The notes beneath the pieces are model-generated. The model did no database searches, was not told where the DNA came from, and worked only from the letters and a program-made list of their open reading frames with translations. From an uncultured Clostridia bacterium (GTDB lineage: Bacteria; Bacillota; Clostridia; Lachnospirales; Lachnospiraceae): DNA of 63,845 nucleotides. Position numbers and translations under genes: made by a program. This document shows, piece after piece, positions 43,950 through 53,134 of the stretch (position 1 is the stretch's first letter; each line of letters starts with the position of its first letter). Location of the stretch: NCBI GenBank assembly GCA_947643415.1, contig CANRWA010000018.1:1-63845 (forward strand). The letters are read 5' to 3'.

Positions 43950-44143
43950 GCGGTTCTCAGTCAGCCCTTTTTTGTCTTATAGGAAAGTTCGGCATGAGCG
44001 GAGCAAGAATTGCCATAGGCAATTCTTGTAGGGCTGCGGTTCTCAGTCAGCCTTTTTTTATCTTATAGGAAAGTTCGCCATGAGCGGAGCAAGAATTGCC
44101 ATAGGCAATTCTTGGAGGGCTGCGGTTCTCAGTCAGCCCTTTT
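43950..44143. repeat. 86-bp tandem repeat carrying terminators, 2.3 copies
   Basis: The phrase GCGGTTCTCAGTCAGCC begins at 43950, 44036 and 44122, a period of exactly 86. Each unit also contains CTTATAGGAAAGTTCG, ATGAGCGGAGCAAGAATTGC and the palindrome AAGAATTGCCATAGGCAATT. In the second and third units GGGCTG pairs with CAGCC(C) ahead of six to seven T residues, so each is a working terminator. The repeat fills the whole gap between the secreted protein gene and lysA. Confidence 0.9.
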
Positions 44144-45415
44144 TTATTCGTAATTGATCTGATCCAGAATGTCACAGAAATCAAAAGTGGCAAAATAATC
44201 CTGGGGAGTCTCTCCGCGGCGGATCATTTTTACACTTCCATCTTCTTTCAGGAGCAGTTCAGGGGATTTGAGTTTTCCATTATAATTGTATCCCATAGCA
44301 TATCCGTGGGCACCTGTATCATGGATAACAAGATAATCTCCAATATCAATTTTGGGCAGCATCCGGTCCACAGCAAATTTATCATTGTTTTCACAGAGTG
44401 AGCCAGTTACATCATATTTGTGGTCACAAGGTGCATCTTCTTTACCGAGCACTGTGATGTGATGATAGGAACCATACATGGCAGGGCGCATCAGATCACA
44501 TGCGCATGTATTCAGACCGGCATATTCTTTATAGATGTGTTTTTGATGGATACATTTGGTAACCAGTTGGCCATAAGGCCCCAGCATAAAACGTCCCAGC
44601 TCAGTAAAGATCGCGACATCACCAAGACCGGCAGGAACAAGGATCTCTTCAAACTTCTTTCGCACTCCGTCTCCTATGGCTTTAATGTCATTTGGCTCTT
44701 TATCCGGAGTATAAGGGATTCCTACTCCGCCGGACAGGTTGATGAACGTAATATGTGCTCCTGTTTTTTCTTTTAATTCCACAGCCAGTTCAAAGAGGAT
44801 CCCGGCAAGGGTCGGATAATAATCATTACTTACTGTGTTGCTGGCAAGGAAGGAATGAATCCCGAAATTTTTGGCGCCAAGTTCCATCAGGCGTTTGTAG
44901 CCGGCGATCATCTGGTCTTTGGTGAATCCATACTTAGATTCACCGGGGTTGTCCATGATATCTGTACCAAGTTCAAAGACGCCGCCTGGATTATAGCGGC
45001 AGCAGATGGTCTCAGGAATACCAGGTCCTTCTGCCAGAAAATCAATATGGGTATAATCATCCAGGTTGATATAGGCGCCAAGATCACTGGCTTTTATATA
45101 CTCTTTCATAGGAGTGACATTAGAAGAGAACATAATGTCCTGTCCGGAGAATCCCACTGCCTCTGATAAGATAAGTTCAGTAAATGAGGAACAGTCCACA
45201 CCACAGCCCTCCTCCTGTAGAATTTTTAAGATAAAAGGATTTGGTGTAGCCTTTACGGCAAAATATTCCCGATAATTTTTATTCCAGGAAAAAGCCTCTT
45301 TAAGTGCGCGGGCATTTTTGCGGATGGCTTTTTCATCATAGATATGAAATGGGGTAGGGTAAGTTTTTTCAATCTCTTTTACCTGATTGAGATTTAGAAT
45401 TGTTGTTTTTTTCAT
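44144..45415 (-). CDS. lysA: Diaminopimelate decarboxylase
   Basis: A 423-residue PLP enzyme, fold III, converting meso-diaminopimelate to lysine. The PLP lysine lies in YFAVKATPNP near residue 53; GVDCSSFTEL, the glycine loop NLSGGVGIPYT and the acceptor Cys in VTGSLCENNDKFAVDR follow the family. It belongs to the branch that ends with GYNYNGKLKSPELLL, typical of gut Clostridia. No lysine riboswitch was found in the leader. The 3' end touches the 86-bp tandem repeat. Confidence 0.94.
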   Translation of the reverse strand: MKKTTILNLNQVKEIEKTYPTPFHIYDEKAIRKNARALKEAFSWNKNYREYFAVKATPNPFILKILQEEGCGVDCSSFTELILSEAVGFSGQDIMFSSNVTPMKEYIKASDLGAYINLDDYTHIDFLAEGPGIPETICCRYNPGGVFELGTDIMDNPGESKYGFTKDQMIAGYKRLMELGAKNFGIHSFLASNTVSNDYYPTLAGILFELAVELKEKTGAHITFINLSGGVGIPYTPDKEPNDIKAIGDGVRKKFEEILVPAGLGDVAIFTELGRFMLGPYGQLVTKCIHQKHIYKEYAGLNTCACDLMRPAMYGSYHHITVLGKEDAPCDHKYDVTGSLCENNDKFAVDRMLPKIDIGDYLVIHDTGAHGYAMGYNYNGKLKSPELLLKEDGSVKMIRRGETPQDYFATFDFCDILDQINYE

Positions 45416-45605
45416 TGTACTGCCTCCAATTTTATTCCTGTGTGGGATAGTTAATTTGTTTTCTCTGTAAGTATAGGGAATTTTTCTTCTTATGTCAATG
45501 AGAAAGGGACTTGACTTTTATTTTTAATTGTCATACAGTAGAAATACTCTGACTGAAAAATGATGATTTTCAGGAAGCAGAACAGGATAGAATGAAAGGT
45601 GACGA

Positions 45606-46997
45606 ATGAAAATGGAAGCAATAAAGAAATTATTTCAGGCAACGGACATGACAGTTGGAGAGCCATGGAAACAGATCGTCCGTTTTACTGTTCCCATGTT
45701 GATCGGAAATATTGCCCAACAGTTATATAATACGGTGGATAGTATTGTTGTGGGGCAATATGTGGGAGATAATGCACTGGCTGCGGTAGGAAGTGCTGCT
45801 CCGATCTTGAATCTGCTCCTGGTACTTTTTATCGGGATCAGTATGGGTGGCAGTATCATGGTGGCTCAGTATTTTGGTGCAAAGCAGAGGGAGGAGCTTT
45901 CGTATACAGTTGGTAATTGTATTTTGCTGACAGCCATTGCAACAGGGATCATCATGCTTTTGTCCCTGGTGCTGGTTCGCCCGCTGCTGGAGCTTTTGAA
46001 TACACCTGACAGTATCATTGAATGGTGCTATTCCTATCTTATGATCATGTTTTTGGGATTCGTAGGATGTGCTTATTACAATATTCTCAGTGGTGTGCTT
46101 CGGGGGCTTGGGGATGCATTTTCAGCACTTGTGTATTTGCTTGTATCGACGGTCCTGAATATTTTACTGGATCTTCTTTTCGTGGCAAAACTTGGTATGG
46201 GTGTCAGTGGTGTTGCCTGGGCGACTGTAATTGCACAGGCTGTTTCAGCAGTACTGTGCTTTATCCGTATGGCGAAACTGACAGACATATTTGACCTGAA
46301 GCTTCGCTATATGAAGTACAATAAGAAATACTCTGGCAAAATCATTAAACTGGGGCTTCCCTCCGGACTGACCCAGGCGATCTTCTCTATGGCGATGATC
46401 GTTGTACAATCGCTTACTAACAGCTTTGGCGAGATGTTTATTTCTGCCAATGTTATCGTTATGCGTGTTGACGGTTTTGCGATGTTGCCAAATTTTTCCT
46501 TTGGTTCAGCTATGACTACATATGCCGGACAGAATGTGGGGGCAAGGGAGCATGAACGCGTTGTCAAAGGAGCAAAACAGGGAACACTGGTTGCGGTATT
46601 GACAACGGCGACACTTACTGCCCTGATCCTCATCTTCGGCAAACAGCTTATGGGAATTTTCACAAATACAACAGAACTGGTGGAATTGAGCAGAAATATG
46701 ATGGGGATCATAGCAGTTGGTTATGTGGCGATGGCTGTTACCCAGAGCCTGTCTGGTGTCATGAGAGGAGCCGGAGATACGATGACACCGATGTGGATCT
46801 CTCTTTTTACTACTGTTGTCGTTCGCGTTCCTGTAGCATATGGAATTGCTTATCTGACAAGAAGTGCAGAACTTCCCCATGGCCGGCAGGAGTGTATCTT
46901 TATCTCACTTCTCTGTTCCTGGCTCATCGGTGCGCTGGTCACAGTAGTTTTCTATCTGCGGGGAAAATGGAAGAAAAAGGCACAGGCATTTTCGTGA
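45606..46997 (+). CDS. MATE family efflux transporter (third copy)
   Basis: A 463-residue, roughly 12-helix transporter with VGEPWKQIVRFTVPMLIGNI at the start and YAGQNVGAREHERVVKGAKQ in the middle. It is closer in look to the protein at 749-2122 (AQQLYNTVDSIVVGQYVG) than to the second copy. Substrate unknown. ATG at 45606 follows GAAAGGTGACGA; ATG at 45612 is also possible. Unlike the other two MATE genes it has no HAD partner. Confidence 0.93.
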   Translation: MKMEAIKKLFQATDMTVGEPWKQIVRFTVPMLIGNIAQQLYNTVDSIVVGQYVGDNALAAVGSAAPILNLLLVLFIGISMGGSIMVAQYFGAKQREELSYTVGNCILLTAIATGIIMLLSLVLVRPLLELLNTPDSIIEWCYSYLMIMFLGFVGCAYYNILSGVLRGLGDAFSALVYLLVSTVLNILLDLLFVAKLGMGVSGVAWATVIAQAVSAVLCFIRMAKLTDIFDLKLRYMKYNKKYSGKIIKLGLPSGLTQAIFSMAMIVVQSLTNSFGEMFISANVIVMRVDGFAMLPNFSFGSAMTTYAGQNVGAREHERVVKGAKQGTLVAVLTTATLTALILIFGKQLMGIFTNTTELVELSRNMMGIIAVGYVAMAVTQSLSGVMRGAGDTMTPMWISLFTTVVVRVPVAYGIAYLTRSAELPHGRQECIFISLLCSWLIGALVTVVFYLRGKWKKKAQAFS

Positions 46998-47031
46998 CCT
47001 ATGCTTTATGGGAAGGCTCGCAGTCCGATTG

Positions 47032-47060
47032 TTGACTTTCTTTTGCAAAATGAGTATACT
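47032..47060 (+). promoter_or_regulatory. Promoter of the DUF308-dGTPase unit
   Basis: TTGACT at 47032-47037 and TATACT at 47055-47060 with a 17-base spacer, 50 bases before the DUF308 gene. Confidence 0.8.
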
Positions 47061-47110
47061 TAGATACAGTATAAGAAGTGATATGTAGGAAAATTAAGGA
47101 GAAAAGTAAA

Positions 47111-47677
47111 ATGCTTAAACAGATCAAATGGAATCTTGTTACACTGGCAGTTCTTTTTATCATACTTGGTGTGATCCTAATCATGTGGCCGAATGAGGTT
47201 ATGCGGACAAGCTGTTATATGCTGGCAGGAATGCTGATTATTATTGGTGTGATCTCTCTGATCAGCTATCTGCGTAAGGACATATCCGGCATGATTTACC
47301 GATATGATCTTGTTGTGGGGCTGAGTGCTGTTCTTGGAGGAATCCTGATCATCATCAAGGTTGACCAGTTGGTTAGTTTGATCCCTGTCGTACTGGGATT
47401 TCTTGTCACCATCAGCGGGATCCTAAAAATGCAGAATTCAGTGGACATGCTTCGTTTGGGACATGGAACCTGGCATATAGCATTTTGTATGGCGATTTTA
47501 AATATCGTATTTGGAATCGTATTACTTATTGATCCTTTTGGGAAAGAACTGTTGGTCTATCTGCTGGGAGCAGCACTCATATTCAGTGGGGTTACAGATC
47601 TGTATGTGACGATTGTAATTTCGAGGCGGCTGGCAGATGTGCTGAAAGAAACAGAACTTGAGATACGGGAGAGATAA
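47111..47677 (+). CDS. DUF308 (HdeD-like) membrane protein
   Basis: A 188-residue protein with about six membrane helices in pairs, e.g. LVTLAVLFIILGVILIMWP and VVGLSAVLGGILIIIKV, the DUF308/HdeD repeat. HdeD is linked to acid resistance in Escherichia; no such claim can be made here. ATG at 47111 follows AAGGAG. The next gene starts two bases after the stop, so they share an mRNA. Confidence 0.85.
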   Translation: MLKQIKWNLVTLAVLFIILGVILIMWPNEVMRTSCYMLAGMLIIIGVISLISYLRKDISGMIYRYDLVVGLSAVLGGILIIIKVDQLVSLIPVVLGFLVTISGILKMQNSVDMLRLGHGTWHIAFCMAILNIVFGIVLLIDPFGKELLVYLLGAALIFSGVTDLYVTIVISRRLADVLKETELEIRER

Positions 47678-47679
47678 GG

Positions 47680-48885
47680 ATGGCAGATTATCATTCTCTT
47701 TCAGAACAGCTTCAGGAGAGAATACAGGCTGACAGGGCGGAACACTGGCAAAATCCTTATGCATTTCATGATGAGGATATCGTGCGGCGGAACGGGGATC
47801 ATGACAAGGCAAATCTGTGGCGGCCGGCATTTGTGCGGGATGCAGAGAAAATCATGCATGTTCCATATTATAACCGGTATTCTGACAAAACACAGGTATT
47901 TTCCTTTTATCAGAATGATGACATATCGAGACGGGCGCTTCATGTGCAGCTTGTTTCGCGGATTGCCCGCAATATTGGTTCAATTCTTGGTTTAAATGAA
48001 AGTCTCATCGAGGCGATTGCCCTGGGCCATGATATTGGGCATACCCCATTTGGACATGCAGGAGAACGCATTCTAAATAAATTGTATCATGAACACACGG
48101 GCAGATATTTTAATCACAATGTACACAGTGTCCGTGTACTGGATGGGATTATTCACCGAAATATCAGTCTGCAGACACTGGATGGAATTCTGTGCCATAA
48201 TGGAGAACTGGAGCTGCAGGAGTATCATCCATGTAAAATGTCTACTTTTGTAGAATATGATAGAAAGGTTGAAAATTGCTATGTTGATGAGGATTATATA
48301 GGAATGTTGGTTCCTTGTACACTGGAAGGCTGCGTTGTGCGGATCTGTGATATTATTGCTTATCTTGGCAAGGACCGGCAGGATGCGATGCGTCTGGGGG
48401 CACTTGCTGAGAAAACCTTTACAAATGGTGTGGTCGGGGCTTCGAATGCAGAGATCATCAACAATTTTAGTGTAAATCTCATTGAAAACAGTTATGGTAA
48501 GCCATACCTGAAAATGGATGGGGAATATTTTGAGACACTTCGCATGGCAAAAAAAGAAAATTATGAGATGATCTATAATAATAAGAAGTTGAATGAAATA
48601 TATGAGAATCAGATTCATCCCATGTTTTATGAACTTTATGAAGAACTGCTCCAGCAGGCAAAAAGTGGAGATAAAAACAGTATTTTATATCGTCACCATA
48701 TTTCTTATGTCAATGAAAATAACTACTATAACAGCGCGGAATATGAAGCATATGAGGAACAGGAACCCAACCAGCTTGTAGTTGACTACCTTGCAAGTGT
48801 AACAGATGACTATTTCATCGAATTATATAAACATATTTATCCTAAAGGGAAACATGAAGTGAGATATACCGGGTACTTTGACTAG
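47680..48885 (+). CDS. dGTP triphosphohydrolase-like HD-domain protein
   Basis: A 401-residue HD hydrolase of the Dgt family, which cuts dNTPs to nucleoside and tripolyphosphate. The start RRNGDHDKANLWRPAFVRDA resembles the family N-terminus and the metal site is ALGHDIGHTPFGHAGE near residues 110-125. Further His residues lie in HNVHSVRVLDG. ATG at 47680 follows GAGATAAGG. The TAG stop is shared with the following R1 repeat. Nucleotide preference is not known. Confidence 0.88.
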   Translation: MADYHSLSEQLQERIQADRAEHWQNPYAFHDEDIVRRNGDHDKANLWRPAFVRDAEKIMHVPYYNRYSDKTQVFSFYQNDDISRRALHVQLVSRIARNIGSILGLNESLIEAIALGHDIGHTPFGHAGERILNKLYHEHTGRYFNHNVHSVRVLDGIIHRNISLQTLDGILCHNGELELQEYHPCKMSTFVEYDRKVENCYVDEDYIGMLVPCTLEGCVVRICDIIAYLGKDRQDAMRLGALAEKTFTNGVVGASNAEIINNFSVNLIENSYGKPYLKMDGEYFETLRMAKKENYEMIYNNKKLNEIYENQIHPMFYELYEELLQQAKSGDKNSILYRHHISYVNENNYYNSAEYEAYEEQEPNQLVVDYLASVTDDYFIELYKHIYPKGKHEVRYTGYFD

Positions 48886-48943
48886 CTCAACGGCGCCAAT
48901 TTGAAGCCGTCCACGGCGGGTCCAAATTGGCGCCGTTGAGCTA
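48882..48943. repeat. Palindromic repeat R1, double copy in inverted arrangement
   Basis: TAGCTCAACGGCGCCAATTT at the left and AAATTGGCGCCGTTGAGCTA at the right form a perfect 20-base inverted pair; the centre carries GAAGCCGTCCACGGCGGGTC. The first three bases TAG are the stop codon of the dGTPase gene. It lies 44 bases before guaA. Confidence 0.9.
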
Positions 48944-48986
48944 AATGCAGTCTATACATAAATAGTCTATGTGAATGGAGGATACC

Positions 48987-50525
48987 ATGAAGAAAGAACT
49001 TGTGATCGTACTGGACTTTGGTGGCCAGTATAACCAATTGATTGCCAGACGCGTCCGGGAATGTAATGTGTATTGTGAAGTTCATCCCTATACGCTGGGT
49101 CTGGATGAACTCAAAGAAATGAACCCAAAGGGGATCATTTTTACCGGGGGACCCAACAGTGCCTATAGCGAAGATTCCCCTCATTATCCAAAGGAGATAT
49201 TTGAATTGGATATTCCGATCCTTGGCATTTGTTATGGCTCTCAATTGATGGCACATACGCTGGGGGGCAGGGTGGAGACAGCCCCTGTCAGTGAATATGG
49301 AAAAACAGAAGTAGAGATAGATCGCAGTTCCCTGCTCTTTCATGATGTAGAGGAAAAGACAATCTGCTGGATGAGCCATACAGATTATATTGCCAAGGCA
49401 CCAGACGATTTTGTTGTGACTGCCACAACGCCAGTATGTCCGGTAGCTGCCATGGAAAATCCAGATAAGAAGTTATATGCTACACAATTTCATCCAGAGG
49501 TTATGCATACCATAGAAGGGACAAAGATGCTTTATAATTTTGTATATAAGGTATGTGGGTGTCAAGGTGACTGGCAGATGTCCTCCTTTGTGGAAGATAC
49601 GATTACCTCTGTGCGTGAAAAGGTTGGTAATGGGAAGGTACTGTGTGCACTATCCGGTGGCGTTGATTCTTCTGTGGCAGCCGTTCTGCTCTCAAAGGCA
49701 ATCGGAAAACAACTGACTTGTGTTTTTGTGGATCATGGGCTTCTCCGAAAGAATGAAGGGGATGAGGTAGAAAATGTATTTGGTCCCAATGGTCCTTATG
49801 ACCTGAATTTTATCCGTGTTAATGCACAAGAGAGATTTTACAACAAGCTTGCTGGGGTCACCGAACCAGAGGAAAAAAGAAAAATTATCGGAGAAGAATT
49901 TATCCGTGTTTTTGAAGAAGAAGCTAAAAAAATTGGGACTGTGGATTTCCTCGTACAGGGCACGATATATCCGGATGTCATTGAATCCGGGCTTGGCAAA
50001 TCAGCAGTAATCAAGAGCCACCACAATGTAGGCGGACTGCCTGACTGTGTTGATTTCAGAGAGATCATTGAGCCGTTACGTCTTCTTTTTAAGGATGAAG
50101 TACGGAGGGCGGGCCGTGAGCTTGGCATTCCGGAATATCTTGTGAGCCGCCAGCCATTTCCCGGTCCGGGGCTTGGTATCCGAATCATTGGGGAAGTAAC
50201 GGCAGAGAAAGTGCGGATCGTGCAGGATGCCGATTATATCTACCGTGAAGAGATTGCAAAGGCAGGGATAGAGGACTTGGGTCAGTATTTTGCAGCACTT
50301 ACTAATATGCGTTCTGTGGGTGTCATGGGCGATGGAAGAACTTATGATTATGCCGTGGCACTCCGTGCTGTCAATACTACTGATTTTATGACAGCAGAAT
50401 GTTCTGAAATACCATTTGAAGTGCTGCAGAAGGTGATGAATAGGATTATTAATGAGGTGAAGGGGGTTAATCGGGTCATGTATGACCTGACTAGTAAACC
50501 GCCAGGGACGATTGAGTTCGAATAA
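48987..50525 (+). CDS. guaA: GMP synthase (glutamine-hydrolysing)
   Basis: A 512-residue enzyme making GMP from XMP. The N-terminal class I glutamine amidotransferase has its Cys in [11 protein letters not shown] (Cys 82) and the His-Glu pair in QFHPEV. The synthetase ATP loop is [13 protein letters not shown] near 222-234, and the dimerisation domain ends in KPPGTIEFE. The start ATG 48987 follows TGGAGG; ATG 48975 lies before it. A standard terminator follows, and then a Tn7-like transposon begins. No purine riboswitch is seen in the leader. Confidence 0.97.
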   Translation: MKKELVIVLDFGGQYNQLIARRVRECNVYCEVHPYTLGLDELKEMNPKGIIFTGGPNSAYSEDSPHYPKEIFELDIPILGICYGSQLMAHTLGGRVETAPVSEYGKTEVEIDRSSLLFHDVEEKTICWMSHTDYIAKAPDDFVVTATTPVCPVAAMENPDKKLYATQFHPEVMHTIEGTKMLYNFVYKVCGCQGDWQMSSFVEDTITSVREKVGNGKVLCALSGGVDSSVAAVLLSKAIGKQLTCVFVDHGLLRKNEGDEVENVFGPNGPYDLNFIRVNAQERFYNKLAGVTEPEEKRKIIGEEFIRVFEEEAKKIGTVDFLVQGTIYPDVIESGLGKSAVIKSHHNVGGLPDCVDFREIIEPLRLLFKDEVRRAGRELGIPEYLVSRQPFPGPGLGIRIIGEVTAEKVRIVQDADYIYREEIAKAGIEDLGQYFAALTNMRSVGVMGDGRTYDYAVALRAVNTTDFMTAECSEIPFEVLQKVMNRIINEVKGVNRVMYDLTSKPPGTIEFE

Positions 50526-50588
50526 CGGACATGTGACAGGGCAATAGCCACTATCCCCCAAAGGGCAAAAATAGCTATTCTATAAGAG

Positions 50589-50625
50589 ATACCCTAAGAT
50601 GTAAAAGTCTTAGGGTATTTTTTTT
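50589..50625 (+). terminator. Rho-independent terminator of guaA
   Basis: ATACCCTAAGA and TCTTAGGGTAT form a perfect 11-pair stem followed by eight T residues. The sequence beyond is AT-rich and differs from the core, so this marks the last chromosome-like feature before the mobile region. Confidence 0.93.
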
Positions 50626-50638
50626 GCGCATAGTGCCT

Positions 50639-50934
50639 TGTATAGCCCCCAACTAGGGGACTTTGCGTATTGATAAAACTGTGTTTTTATTGATAGTTTT
50701 CTTGAAATATCTTGTAAGCAGACGATAGCGATGTTTGCCTTTTGAATGATAGCGGCGTTTGCCCCATAACATAGTGTTTTTGGGAAAAGTTATTTTTGGG
50801 AAAATTCAAAAATGCCAGAAAATGCAGTAAAATCAATACTTCCATGAGTTGTCCAAATCCCCAAAAATTCTGTTTTTGGGAAAATGATATACGTTTTTGG
50901 GGATTTTTCTCTGTTTTTGGGAAATTTTTGGGAA
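50639..50934 (+). other. Probable left end of the Tn7-like element, with repeated motifs
   Basis: The 445-base gap between guaA and tnsA has no gene. It begins, after the terminator, with TGTATAGCCCCC (Tn7-type ends start TGT). Motif A, GATAGCG(AT/GC)GTTTGCC, occurs twice 24 bases apart (50724, 50748). Motif B, TTTTTGGGA or TTTTTGGGG, occurs at 50777, 50793, 50873, 50894, 50914 and 50925, and once inverted at 50859. TATTGATA occurs at 50669 and 50688. Such arrays are expected where TnsB binds; the exact end and target duplication were not found. Confidence 0.55.
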
Positions 50935-50970
50935 GCTGTATTTATTCAAATTTAATGCTGGAGGTGTGCT

Positions 50971-51318
50971 ATGCGTAAAAAAGGTTACAAAGGACGTTGC
51001 GAGAAGAAAAAGCTGGACAAGTGCAAGGATATCTGTAGGACATACGATGTCATTCAATCTGCATATGCCGATATTTTGTCAGAATGTGAGGATATAGCGG
51101 AAATCAGATGTAATGTATTCTTAGATGGCTTGGATATCGGGGAATATACTACGGATTTTGTTTGTGTCAAATCTGCTGGCGGTTTGATGGTTCGGGAGTG
51201 TGTATTTCGGAAATTTCTGCTAAAACCCATGACTGTGAAACTATTGGATGCATCAAGGAACTATTGGTTAAAGCATGGTGTTATGGATTGGGGGCTGGTG
51301 GTTGATGAAGAGAAATAG
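50971..51318 (+). CDS. tnsA: TnsA-like heteromeric transposase endonuclease subunit
   Basis: A 115-residue protein, shorter than the 270-residue Tn7 TnsA and covering only the nuclease-like part. YTTDFVCVKSAGGLMVREC carries the Asp of the restriction-enzyme-like fold, but the usual (E/Q)-x-K that follows reads E-C-V, so the catalytic Lys is not evident. The end ASRNYWLKHGVMDWGLVVDE matches what follows in TnsA-type nucleases. It is the first gene of the transposition operon and overlaps tnsB by 14 bases. ATG at 50971 follows CTGGAGGTG. If inactive, transposition would be replicative. Confidence 0.72.
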   Translation: MRKKGYKGRCEKKKLDKCKDICRTYDVIQSAYADILSECEDIAEIRCNVFLDGLDIGEYTTDFVCVKSAGGLMVRECVFRKFLLKPMTVKLLDASRNYWLKHGVMDWGLVVDEEK

Positions 51319-53134
51319 CTTATGGCAAAATGGTGATTCTATTATCAGAGTTTTAGAATTTGCGAATGAAAAAGTGTTTGTGATTGATTGTATCAAGCGG
51401 AATATGCCGAGATGGATTGATAAAACTGACATGGTAGGTTATGTTGAGTGTACAGAACAAATATTGTTGGAATCCACAAACAAAAGCATAATACCTATGG
51501 AATCAATGGATGCAGATACAAGGCGGTTTGTACAGGAGCATTTCACATTGATTGCCGGAGTGCTGCCCTATGTATCAGATACGAACAGAAGAAATGAAGC
51601 TATAGGGCAGATTTCTAGGACAATGGGAATGAGCAAACAGAGTATACGTTATTATCTGTGTTTGTACCTGGTATACCAAGATATATGCGCATTGATGCCA
51701 AAATCCAAAGCAAAGGACAGGCATTTGACAGCAGATGAGAAAAATATGCGCTGGGGATTAAATAAATTTTTCTACACAAAGAACAAGAACAGCTTGAAAA
51801 CAGCATATACCATGTTGCTGAAGGCAAAGTATTGTGATGAATCGGGACAACTGCTGCCGGAATATCCCTCATTTTATCAGTTTCGTTATTTTTACAGAAA
51901 ACATAGAAGTATGCAGACATATTACATTTCCAGGGATGGATTGAAGAATTATCAGAGAAATAACAGACCATTAACAGGGGATAAAGTGCAACAGTACGCT
52001 TCTCATGTAGGTGTTGGGATGTTTGATGCTACCATATGCGATATTTTTCTTATAGATGATTGCAATAATCTCATTGGCAGACCTGTTTTAACCGCCTGTG
52101 TGGATGCTTACAGCGGTTTATGCATGGGATATTCTCTTTCGTGGGAGGGCGGTGTTTATAGTCTTAGAGGTTTGCTTCTTAACATAATAGCGGATAAAGC
52201 AGAGCATTGTAAGAAGCATGGGATTTTAATTGATAAATCCGATTGGAACTGCTGCCAACTGCCAGCAGAATTTATTACAGACAGAGGTTCAGAGTATATA
52301 TCTGCTACATTTGAACAGATTGTTGACTTAGGAATTACGATTGTGAATCTTCCATCATACAGAGCCGAGTTGAAAGGCGTGATTGAAAAGTTTTTTGATT
52401 TGATACAAGATTCATTTAAACCATACTTGAAGGGGAAAGGTGTCATAGAACCAAATTATATGGAGCGTGGGGCGCATGATTACCGAAAAGATGCCTGTCT
52501 TACTATGGCACAGTTTGAGAAAATAATTATAAGGTGCATTTTGTTCTACAACAGCAGCCGGATTGTTGAAAATTATCCCTATACAGAGGAAATGCTACAG
52601 GTGCAAGTGAAGCCACATGCAAAGGATATATGGGAGTGGGGTAAGCTGCAAAGTGGCGCAAATCTGATAGAAACGGATGCGGAACAACTAATCCTTACCA
52701 TGTTGCCACGCACAACAGGCATGTTTACACGTTTTGGATTAAAAGCCAACAGATTACGGTACAAGCATGATAACTACACCGAAATGTATCTTGTGGGTGG
52801 AGATGTTGTTGTAGCATATAATCCAGACGATGTTACAAATGTGTGGTTATTAGAAAATGGGAAGTATATATGCTTTGAGCTGATTGAAAGCCGATTTAAG
52901 GGCAAAAAGCTGGAAGAGGTAGAAATACTAGAACAGAGCCAAAAAGAACTAATTAAAGGGCAAGTAGAGGGGAATTTGCAAGCAAAAATTGAACTGGCAG
53001 AGCATATCGAGGTTATATCCGGGCAGACCAAGAAAAACAAAAATGTAAATATAAAGCAAGTCAGAAAGACACGCAAAAAGGAACAACAGAAAACACATGT
53101 TGATTACATGAAAGCAGGTGAAACGAATGAATAA
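51305..53134 (+). CDS. tnsB: TnsB-like DDE transposase
   Basis: A 609-residue Mu/TnsB-type transposase with the retroviral integrase fold. The catalytic residues are Asp 241 in GMFDATICD, Asp 326 in FITDRGSEY and Glu 361 in LKGVIEKFF, a D-D-34-E spacing. N-terminal helix-turn-helix segments (SRTMGMSKQSIRYYLCLYL near 105) should bind the element ends; a Mu-type beta barrel (FTRFGLKANRLRY) and a charged tail come after the core. The tail is expected to touch TnsC. ATG at 51305 is in the TnsA 3' end; the upstream in-frame start is less likely. Confidence 0.92.
   Translation: MKRNSLWQNGDSIIRVLEFANEKVFVIDCIKRNMPRWIDKTDMVGYVECTEQILLESTNKSIIPMESMDADTRRFVQEHFTLIAGVLPYVSDTNRRNEAIGQISRTMGMSKQSIRYYLCLYLVYQDICALMPKSKAKDRHLTADEKNMRWGLNKFFYTKNKNSLKTAYTMLLKAKYCDESGQLLPEYPSFYQFRYFYRKHRSMQTYYISRDGLKNYQRNNRPLTGDKVQQYASHVGVGMFDATICDIFLIDDCNNLIGRPVLTACVDAYSGLCMGYSLSWEGGVYSLRGLLLNIIADKAEHCKKHGILIDKSDWNCCQLPAEFITDRGSEYISATFEQIVDLGITIVNLPSYRAELKGVIEKFFDLIQDSFKPYLKGKGVIEPNYMERGAHDYRKDACLTMAQFEKIIIRCILFYNSSRIVENYPYTEEMLQVQVKPHAKDIWEWGKLQSGANLIETDAEQLILTMLPRTTGMFTRFGLKANRLRYKHDNYTEMYLVGGDVVVAYNPDDVTNVWLLENGKYICFELIESRFKGKKLEEVEILEQSQKELIKGQVEGNLQAKIELAEHIEVISGQTKKNKNVNIKQVRKTRKKEQQKTHVDYMKAGETNE

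Noticed and set aside
43950..44143. CRISPR array
   Set aside because: The 86-bp units repeat over their full length without unique spacers, and contain terminators. No Cas gene is in the window.
45416..45605. Lysine riboswitch before lysA
   Set aside because: The leader is under 190 bases, AT-rich and lacks the conserved lysine riboswitch core.
48886..48986. Purine riboswitch before guaA
   Set aside because: The space is taken up by the R1 palindrome; no purine aptamer core was found.
50526..50588. Transposon left end directly at TGTGACAGGG (50532), eight bases after guaA
   Set aside because: This would put the guaA terminator inside the element, and no matching inverted end was seen downstream. 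A start after the terminator is more likely, though not proven.
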